From an uncultured Spirochaetales bacterium (GTDB lineage Bacteria > Spirochaetota > Spirochaetia > Sphaerochaetales > Sphaerochaetaceae), in contig CAMEXG010000046.1 of NCBI GenBank assembly GCA_945947045.1, forward strand, positions 1-12,259: a stretch of 12,259 nt of DNA, given 5' to 3'. Shown here piece by piece: positions 6,558 to 12,259 of the stretch (position 1 is its first letter; each line of letters opens with the position of its first letter). The notes beneath the pieces are model-generated. The model had not been told where the DNA came from, searched no databases, and saw nothing but the letters and a program-made list of their open reading frames with translations. The position numbers were made by a program, and so were the translations under genes.

Positions 6558-7683
6558 TTTCTTTTCTATACTCTTCTGTATCTCTTTTCATCATCTCTAC
6601 AAGTTTAGTTGCGGAAAACTCAATGGGAAGGGACTCCATCCCCTCCTCTATTCTCTTCCTCTCTTCCTCGTCCCTATAGTAGCGCTCTATTATATCGGCC
6701 TTCTTCTCGTTGTCGTCCTCGCACCAGCCGCAGTAGTGGTCTCGGAAGAAAAGGGGTGTGGAGCGCGCCATGTACAACACCTCGCTCACCAGAAACGGTC
6801 TCTTCAGATAGAGACTCTCCATAAGCGAGTTGGCACCTGCCTTACCCATCTGCATGTCGCACGCCATGATATACAAGGGGACGTTGTCCACAAAGCCACG
6901 CATCTCCAAATCAAAGTCGCTGTTCAGCTTCTTGAAGAGGGAGAACTCCACCTCTGTGGTCCTGCTCCTCCCTCCTATGACTACAACCTGGGCGTCTATC
7001 CCCCGCCTCTTGAGGCTGTTAAGGAGCTCTGGGCTTCCGATCCCCTCCCCTCCCAGGTTATACAGGATGGTAAACTTGTCTTTGAGGCCAAGCCTTCGCC
7101 TAGCCTCGCTCTTGTCTACCTTCTCCATTGTCTCGAACTTCCTGGAGAGGGGGAATGGAGAGAGCTCCACCGTGGCTCTGGGCTGTCCCATCGCTACTGT
7201 ATGCTCCACGCCTAACTCCGTAGGCACATACACCTTCGTTATCTTGCCGTCTATTCCGCACTTCACCTGGTCGAAAAGATCCGCAACATAGTCGTACACA
7301 GGGCACTTCACACCCATCTTCTCTATCAGGGCGGGAAGAAGCGTGGCCCCCATGAAGTTAGTGGACACTATGAAGTCGGGCTTCTCCTTGTAATACCACT
7401 TCTTGAAGTTGCTAAAGCCCCTTGGATCGTTTTTTAAACTCTCCAATAATCCATGGGCTGTACGAATATTTGACAACCTGTTTACTTTCTTCTCCAGTTT
7501 AGGATGACGCAGCAAATATCTCCAATAGTGTTTACTGACCCATTTTATAAAAGGAGCTTTGAAGATGATGAATAAATCCTCGACAACTGCTTCGTCCCCC
7601 ATATTCTTCATCGCATCAGAAAGAGCTACTGCAGGAACATAGTGTCCCTTACCTGCGTCAACATACAAAAAGGCTCCTTTCAT
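6547..7683 (-). CDS. Glycosyltransferase, MGDG synthase/UgtP-like (GT28-type)
   Basis: A 378-residue GT-B glycosyltransferase. It opens with a hydrophobic strand and the glycine loop DAGKGHYVPAVALSDAM (9-25), as in the MGDG-synthase N-terminal domain that binds the lipid acceptor. The C-terminal nucleotide-sugar domain starts around residue 200, with YNLGGEGIGS at 208-217, VIGGRSR at 235-241, MRGFVDNVP at 261-269 and the donor-binding GKAGANSLMESLYLKRPFLV at 280-299. Family members transfer glucose or galactose from UDP-sugars to diacylglycerol; a monoglycosyl-diacylglycerol is a plausible product but is not proved. An excellent GGAGG sits 7 nt before the ATG. Base composition is strikingly mixed: residues 1-97 are encoded by AT-rich DNA and ~98-361 by DNA of about 54% GC, rich in AAG, GAG and GTG codons, suggesting intragenic recombination. 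Confidence 0.85.
   Translation of the reverse strand: MKGAFLYVDAGKGHYVPAVALSDAMKNMGDEAVVEDLFIIFKAPFIKWVSKHYWRYLLRHPKLEKKVNRLSNIRTAHGLLESLKNDPRGFSNFKKWYYKEKPDFIVSTNFMGATLLPALIEKMGVKCPVYDYVADLFDQVKCGIDGKITKVYVPTELGVEHTVAMGQPRATVELSPFPLSRKFETMEKVDKSEARRRLGLKDKFTILYNLGGEGIGSPELLNSLKRRGIDAQVVVIGGRSRTTEVEFSLFKKLNSDFDLEMRGFVDNVPLYIMACDMQMGKAGANSLMESLYLKRPFLVSEVLYMARSTPLFFRDHYCGWCEDDNEKKADIIERYYRDEEERKRIEEGMESLPIEFSATKLVEMMKRDTEEYRKENGI
6601..7380 (-). other. GC-rich tract inside the MGDG-synthase-like gene
   Basis: Counted by hand in 60-base blocks, 6661-7380 averages about 54% GC (392 of 720), with blocks from 48 to 63%. The next three blocks on the right (7381-7560) are 37-38%, and the block on the left (6541-6600) is 30%. 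The reading frame continues across both edges. No repeat or insertion-sequence end is seen at either edge. The simplest reading is a replaced segment from a more GC-rich relative. Confidence 0.7.
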
Positions 7684-7686
7684 CTA

Positions 7687-8559
7687 TTATCCTCCATAAA
7701 ACAGAACATGCCATGCTTCTTTTGCTTTCTCTTTATAACGAGCTTTATACTCTCTTAAGCCAAGACCTCTGATCATGACCCTAAGTAGATAATAATAATA
7801 CTTAGTCAGAAAGAAAATTGAACTATTTATGGAAATTTTCCTTTCTTTGTTGTCTTCAGCTTTTTTTATGTTGAAATAATAGGCATCCATTTCAAATAAC
7901 GAAGAGGGAGAGAACTTGCTGTGACTCAGTCCTTTTTTGTTAATTCTATATGAATAGATGGCACCGGTGTCATACACCACTCTCTCCGCTTCCCTTATAA
8001 CCCATGGCATAACAGGAATATCTTCAAAGATCATATTCTCAGGAAAAGAGAATGAAGTGAAAAGGCTCTTCTTTATTAATCTCGAATGAGGATAACAGAA
8101 AAAACCTAGGGGTCTTGTCATAAGAGAGGAAAACTCCCTGCCAGAATAAATACGTTTCCCTTTGTCTTTGGTTTTCTTCACTTTCCTTTTAAAAGGCACT
8201 GTCCTGGCAGACACTACATCCGCCTTATAATTTTCACTGTCACTTACGAGAGTAGAGATAAAATCCTTTGATAGGATTATATCGTCCGAGTCAAAGAATA
8301 ATACAAAGTAGCCGGAAGAGAGAGCAAGAAGTCTGTTTCTACCACTTCCGATCCCTTTGTTTTCTCTTCTCTCCACAATAATCCTATCGTCCCGTTCCTT
8401 GAAGCGGGATATGATGGAGAATGATGAATCGTCGCTCCCGTCATCAAGGATTATTATCTCCAGGTTCTCATAATCCTGAGATACCAAGCTACGGAGGGCT
8501 TCCTCAAGGTATTTTTCACTGTTATAGACAGGCATCAGGACAGAGACCAGGGGCTTCAT
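7687..8559 (-). CDS. Glycosyltransferase family 2
   Basis: A 290-residue GT-A glycosyltransferase acting at the cytoplasmic face. It shows the family pattern in order: VSVLMPVYNSEKYLEEALRS (5-24), LDDGSDD (38-44) for nucleotide binding, ENKGIGSGRN (66-75), the metal-binding DSDD at 90-93 and an acidic ED pair at 179-180 in the position of the catalytic base. The C-terminal 60 residues are basic and aromatic (KYYYYLLRVMIRGLG at 253-267), which could let it sit on the membrane but does not make a clear transmembrane helix. It starts 3 nt after the RND gene and ends 3 nt before the MGDG-synthase-like gene; its last two glycine codons supply that gene's GGAGG ribosome binding site. The sugar and acceptor cannot be told. 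It probably extends or decorates the glycan handled by the operon. Confidence 0.9.
   Translation of the reverse strand: MKPLVSVLMPVYNSEKYLEEALRSLVSQDYENLEIIILDDGSDDSSFSIISRFKERDDRIIVERRENKGIGSGRNRLLALSSGYFVLFFDSDDIILSKDFISTLVSDSENYKADVVSARTVPFKRKVKKTKDKGKRIYSGREFSSLMTRPLGFFCYPHSRLIKKSLFTSFSFPENMIFEDIPVMPWVIREAERVVYDTGAIYSYRINKKGLSHSKFSPSSLFEMDAYYFNIKKAEDNKERKISINSSIFFLTKYYYYLLRVMIRGLGLREYKARYKEKAKEAWHVLFYGG
7691..7695 (-). promoter_or_regulatory. Strong Shine-Dalgarno of the MGDG-synthase-like gene
   Basis: GGAGG on the minus strand, 7 nt before the ATG at 7683. It lies inside the last two glycine codons of the family 2 glycosyltransferase gene, so the ribosome binding site is embedded in the end of the upstream gene. 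It is among the best-placed ribosome binding sites in the window and fixes the start. Confidence 0.75.
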
Positions 8560-8562
8560 ACT

Positions 8563-10968
8563 TTAATACCGCCTCATTTTTGATATAAATCTCTTTATAC
8601 GTGAGAAAAGAATAGTGATCGCAGGCATAAAGAGAAGCGTAGAGATCATACAGCCCATCAGAGTGACAGCCATCAATAAGCCGAAGTATCTGACTGGAGT
8701 GTAGGAGGAGAAGCCAAGCATGGACATTCCCAGAACCACGCTTAGGGTTGTAAGAATAATTGGTCTGCCTGAGACAGAGATAGTTTGGTATATAGCCTTT
8801 CTTACACCCTTTTCAGAGTGCTTCTTTCTATAATTTCTATATCTAAGGGAGAAATGGATTGCATCGTCTACTCCCGCCCCTACAGCGATAGAAGAGAAAG
8901 AGATCGTAATTATATCGAAAGGAATATTCGCGATGTACATGAAGATAATGTTGAATGCGATTCCAGACAATACAGGAACCAACACCAACAATCCCTTTAA
9001 CGGGGAAAGGAATACAATGGAAGCTATGACGAACACCGCCACAAAGGCCCAAAGGGTAGAAACACTCTGTCCCTCCATTATTCTATCGGAGAACTTCATG
9101 CTGATCACAGGATAACCGGAGATAGTCACTTTTGTTCCAGATGGAAGAAGAGAAAGATTATTCACCATAGTGTCGTATAACTCTCTTGTGCTCTCCACGG
9201 AGGACAGGTCTTCATTATCTCCATCCCATGACTGGATAGTAAGAGTGAGGGTATTGAAATCTGAAGAGACTACGTTCCTTATTTCACTGATGTCTTTGGC
9301 ATAGAGAGTAAGAATACTCTTCATAATGCGCCCCAGTCCCTCTTCCTGTGGAATATCCCAATCTCCTGTAATCTCTCTGTTGGCAAAAGCTACATAGGAT
9401 GGAAATGAGATTACCTGGAGTACATGCTTCGACTCCTTTATGGTGTCTTCCCAATTCTTTACTCTCTTGAGGTTATCCATATCCAAGAAGAATTCTTCCT
9501 CACCTTCAGGGGCTTCTATCTTTACGCTAAATGGAGTCGTTCCGCCGATTTCTCCAGCAAAGTACCTGCAGTCATCTCCAAAGGGATCGTCTTCCGAGAA
9601 ATAAGACATATAATCTGAGTTGACTTTTATTCTGTCTTTTACTAACACGAAGCCAATAATGATGAGAATGAAAACAAGTGACAGGATCACCCAATGTTTT
9701 GCAGTCATCTTCCCAATGCCCCTTACTATTCTCTGCATCACTCCGTCTTTTACCTTATTTACGCTCTTCTCTTTCGGTTTTGGAATAAAAGTCAGAAGAG
9801 AAGGCAGATAGACTGTGGAGAGGAAGGCACAGAAAACAACGCCGATGCTTACGGAAATGCCGAAACACCCGATCCCTTTCTCCGGACTTAAGGCAAGGGA
9901 GGCAAAACCTATTATTGTAGTGACAGACCCGATGATTATTGTGAGAAGAACCTTCTGTACAGCTTTAAAGCCTGTAGGATTCTCTCCTCTGGACATTTGA
10001 TTCATATATTGGGAGATGATATGCATCGCATAGGTCCCCCCGAGAGTAATGACCATACATGGAGTAAGAATGTTCATCAGATTTAGATCCATCCCCTGTA
10101 TACTCATGGTACCCAGCGTCCATATTACTGCGATAACAGAGACGGATGCTGTAGCGAACGTCATAGAAAGGGAGTGAAAAGAAAGATAATAGACGACTAG
10201 GATTATCAAGAGGGCGAGGGAAGCAAGTAAAATTAGATCTTTTGACAGTGACTTCATCACTTCCAGAGCTATTACCATATTGCTCATCAACACTACTCTT
10301 CCCCCCATATCTCTCAGAGGCTGGAAAACAGATGAGAGGGAGTCAATCTGCTCGGAGGAGGAGAAATCACTATAGATGAATTGGAGGAGAACAGAGTTGC
10401 CGCTTGCCCCTACAAGCATATATTTCACCATAGGATCCTTCTCTACCCTGCTCTTCATCTCCAGAGCATCGTCATCGCTCCAAACCCCATCCTCATCGGG
10501 ATTCATACTTATGACTCCCAAATGGTCGTCTTCACCGCTGATGGTCATCCAGTCGAATATGGAAGAAGGACGTGCAGAATCCCTTCTTTTATCTATTTCA
10601 TCGATACACTCTTCAAGAGTTTCAAGATATTCCCCTTTCCATAAATCAGGGAAAGAGACCAGTACATACATTGTGGATGTATAGGGATAATCTTTCTCCT
10701 CTTCAGCCAATACAGCGTCGGCAGAAGCATTAAGCCCTGTCTTATAATGGCTGGAATAGATGAAATCATCATTTATTCCTGCACTCTTGGTTTTAGTTTC
10801 TTCCCTTTCTATGGATTCTACATAATAAACATCGTCTATCTCATCCCAAGGGAAAAACCTTGTGAAATCTCCATTAATAGTAAGGTTCAAGGCTTCAAAT
10901 AAGAAAAAGACTGTAAAAGCCAGCACCCCGAATACAATGGCAAGAGATATCTTCTTTTCTTTACTCAT
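8563..10968 (-). CDS. RND-superfamily transporter (MMPL/HAE3-like)
   Basis: An 801-residue membrane protein built as two RND repeats. A first helix at about 7-27 is followed by a large extracytoplasmic domain (~30-240), then five helices between ~244 and 394. The second repeat has a helix at ~426-444, an extracytoplasmic domain (~446-635) starting with the acidic loop YFSEDDPFGDD, and five helices from ~638 to 788. The proton-relay helix of repeat 2 reads AGVDDAIHF (D701, D702, H705); its counterpart in repeat 1 is GGTYAMHII, with His but no Asp. One polypeptide without an adaptor or outer-membrane channel gene nearby fits the MMPL/HAE3 type, whose members move lipids, hopanoids or other hydrophobic molecules. 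Beside glycosyltransferases it may export a glycolipid. A GTG at 10974 would add two residues; I prefer the ATG at 10968 (8-nt overlap with the upstream gene). Confidence 0.88.
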   Translation of the reverse strand: MSKEKKISLAIVFGVLAFTVFFLFEALNLTINGDFTRFFPWDEIDDVYYVESIEREETKTKSAGINDDFIYSSHYKTGLNASADAVLAEEEKDYPYTSTMYVLVSFPDLWKGEYLETLEECIDEIDKRRDSARPSSIFDWMTISGEDDHLGVISMNPDEDGVWSDDDALEMKSRVEKDPMVKYMLVGASGNSVLLQFIYSDFSSSEQIDSLSSVFQPLRDMGGRVVLMSNMVIALEVMKSLSKDLILLASLALLIILVVYYLSFHSLSMTFATASVSVIAVIWTLGTMSIQGMDLNLMNILTPCMVITLGGTYAMHIISQYMNQMSRGENPTGFKAVQKVLLTIIIGSVTTIIGFASLALSPEKGIGCFGISVSIGVVFCAFLSTVYLPSLLTFIPKPKEKSVNKVKDGVMQRIVRGIGKMTAKHWVILSLVFILIIIGFVLVKDRIKVNSDYMSYFSEDDPFGDDCRYFAGEIGGTTPFSVKIEAPEGEEEFFLDMDNLKRVKNWEDTIKESKHVLQVISFPSYVAFANREITGDWDIPQEEGLGRIMKSILTLYAKDISEIRNVVSSDFNTLTLTIQSWDGDNEDLSSVESTRELYDTMVNNLSLLPSGTKVTISGYPVISMKFSDRIMEGQSVSTLWAFVAVFVIASIVFLSPLKGLLVLVPVLSGIAFNIIFMYIANIPFDIITISFSSIAVGAGVDDAIHFSLRYRNYRKKHSEKGVRKAIYQTISVSGRPIILTTLSVVLGMSMLGFSSYTPVRYFGLLMAVTLMGCMISTLLFMPAITILFSRIKRFISKMRRY

Positions 10969-12223
10969 TGGCACTATGCCTCTTAGCCACTGTCACTGCA
11001 TATATAGCGGCAATGGAGAATACAAAGAGAAGCTGCTCCGCCCCTCCTATGAAGTATATGCTGCTTTCAGCCATAGAATGGACAATGAAAAAGGAAAGGA
11101 GAGACAGAGAGGCAAAGACTTCCCTTACTCCCCACTTCTTTTTTATGTTTATGTACCTTATCCCTTTTCCCATTATCCAAAACCATCCGACGATAAATGA
11201 TGCTGCGGCGAAAATTCCATATTCAAAGAAAATGCCCAAATACATATTATGTGCAAGATGTTTTTCACCTTGGTTTACAAGCGTAGTATGTGACGCCCCG
11301 CTTGCTGAAAGATTCTCTCTCATCTTTTCACCGTTACCGGAAAAACCAAGAACATGCTCTTTTACCCCCATAGATTCAAATGTCTCACGCCATATTATCG
11401 TCCTGCCAGTTGAAAAAGTGTCAAGGGTGTATGACTTCAGGCTTCTGACTCCGGTAACGAGAAAAACCAAGGCGGCGATGACCACCAGAAGAGACGGAAT
11501 AAAAGCCCAGAAGGCGGAACTTCGATTCTTTAGAAAAAGAAGAGAAGTTATCGCAATAAAGAGGCAGGAGACTACCAAGGCGAACATAGATGTTCTGGAA
11601 TCAGACTTCAAGAGCATATAGAGAAAGAATGGAATAAAAGAGAGATTTATAATATTCCATACTATTGTAGCCCCGATACTATCCCACTTCCTAATATTCA
11701 CCATACATAAAATGATGGAGAGGGCTGCCATAACACCGAGGGAATTAGATTGGTCGCTGAGACCGCTGAATCTCACTTCTGCATTCTCTATCCCTTGAAT
11801 AAGGCTGAAAATCGAGTAAACGAAAGCGAAAAGGACTGCAAAAATAGAGAGATATAAAAATATTTCACGAATGTATCTCTTTACTTCCGAAACAGCCAGA
11901 ACCAAGGCCCATGTCTCGACAATAGCAAAACCGGAGACACTGAAGCGCTCTATGTTCGACATACCTACTAGTGAAGAGAAAAGAATAAAGAAAGAAAAAA
12001 TCAACAGACAGACACTTCCCTCATTACAAGGGAATCTTCTCTTATCGAAAAACCATATAAAGACAAAAATCATCCCAAAGAAAGTCAGTAAACCATCTAG
12101 GATCAGAATTGTGTCTACTATCGTGTGGATTTTTTCAAAAAAACCCAACAATACATAACTGACAATAATAAACCTGGCATAATAAGACAAAGCCTTATCG
12201 TCACCAAGTGAAATCTGATTCAT
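10961..12223 (-). CDS. O-antigen ligase/polymerase-like membrane protein (Wzy_C family)
   Basis: A 420-residue polytopic membrane protein with about 11-12 hydrophobic helices. The family landmarks are visible: RFSGLSDQSNSLG at 151-163 (family: G-x-x-N-x-N-x-x-G-like loop), SDSRTSM with R210, STGRTIIWRETFE at 271-283 with R274 opening the long periplasmic loop, and HNMYLGIFFEYGI at 325-337 with H325. Such proteins join sugar chains to a lipid or protein acceptor, or polymerise repeat units, on the outer face of the inner membrane using undecaprenyl-linked substrate. Ligase and polymerase cannot be told apart by sequence. It is the first visible gene of the operon, has a well-placed AAAGGAG and overlaps the RND gene. 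No Wzx flippase or lipid A gene is visible, so the acceptor may be a glycolipid. Confidence 0.82.
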   Translation of the reverse strand: MNQISLGDDKALSYYARFIIVSYVLLGFFEKIHTIVDTILILDGLLTFFGMIFVFIWFFDKRRFPCNEGSVCLLIFSFFILFSSLVGMSNIERFSVSGFAIVETWALVLAVSEVKRYIREIFLYLSIFAVLFAFVYSIFSLIQGIENAEVRFSGLSDQSNSLGVMAALSIILCMVNIRKWDSIGATIVWNIINLSFIPFFLYMLLKSDSRTSMFALVVSCLFIAITSLLFLKNRSSAFWAFIPSLLVVIAALVFLVTGVRSLKSYTLDTFSTGRTIIWRETFESMGVKEHVLGFSGNGEKMRENLSASGASHTTLVNQGEKHLAHNMYLGIFFEYGIFAAASFIVGWFWIMGKGIRYINIKKKWGVREVFASLSLLSFFIVHSMAESSIYFIGGAEQLLFVFSIAAIYAVTVAKRHSANE

Positions 12224-12227
12224 TTTA

Positions 12228-12234
12228 CTCCTTT
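12228..12234 (-). promoter_or_regulatory. Shine-Dalgarno of the O-antigen-ligase-like gene
   Basis: AAAGGAG on the minus strand, 4 nt before the ATG at 12223, preceded by a run of five G. It fixes the start. Only 36 bases lie upstream before the window ends and no promoter can be recognised in them, so the operon may begin further right. Confidence 0.65.
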
Positions 12235-12259
12235 TCCCCCGGGATAAAGATCAAATTCT

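Noticed and set aside
6736..7291. Long open frames on the plus strand (159 and 153 codons) and a 68-codon minus-strand frame over the MGDG-synthase-like gene
   Set aside because: They lie entirely inside a gene with clear glycosyltransferase motifs, show no domain pattern, and arise because the GC-rich segment contains few stop codons in other frames.
10968..11621. 217-codon open frame on the plus strand
   Set aside because: It is the reverse of the O-antigen-ligase-like gene; its composition is that of an antisense of membrane helices and no motif or ribosome binding site supports it.

Overview
The window is a compact bacterial segment of about 43% GC, judged by eye. All ten complete genes and one partial gene lie on the minus strand, so the window reads from high to low coordinates. 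A lipoprotein with a clear lipobox, a small signal-peptide protein with beta-barrel-like strands, a two-repeat RND transporter and an O-antigen-ligase-like protein point to a diderm. The protein style (serine-rich, lysine/glutamate-rich) together with an MGDG-synthase-type glycosyltransferase suggests a spirochaete, perhaps of the Sphaerochaeta/Treponema type. This placement is an inference and no marker gene confirms it. There are no RNA genes, insertion sequences, CRISPR arrays or prophage genes, and the longest gap between genes is about 127 bases (1075-1201).

Region A (12223 to 5781) is a tight five-gene operon with overlaps or 3-nt gaps: an O-antigen-ligase/polymerase-like membrane protein, an RND (MMPL/HAE3-like) transporter, a family 2 glycosyltransferase, an MGDG-synthase/UgtP-like glycosyltransferase and a small alpha/beta-hydrolase esterase. 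Together they look like a cassette that builds, modifies and moves an envelope glycan or glycolipid. The product is not identifiable from sequence. The MGDG-synthase-like gene is a compositional mosaic: codons ~98 to the 3' end are about 54% GC, while its first ~97 codons and both flanks are 30-42%.

Region B (5702 to 3269) is a translationally coupled pair. The first gene encodes a helix-turn-helix protein whose C-terminal part aligns along its whole length with Fic (AMP-transferase) domains but has lost every catalytic residue. The second encodes an N-acyl-D-amino-acid deacylase. The Fic-like pseudoenzyme is the most unusual gene of the window.

Region C (3226 to 1202) holds a TVP38/TMEM64 (VTT-domain) membrane protein, a YihX-like HAD phosphatase and a small secreted or outer-membrane protein; the last two share an ATGA overlap.

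Region D (1201 to 1) holds a possible terminator, a good sigma-70-type promoter (TTGACC-17-TAGTAT), a TTG-started metallophosphoesterase lipoprotein, and the first 15 codons of a response regulator that runs off the left edge.
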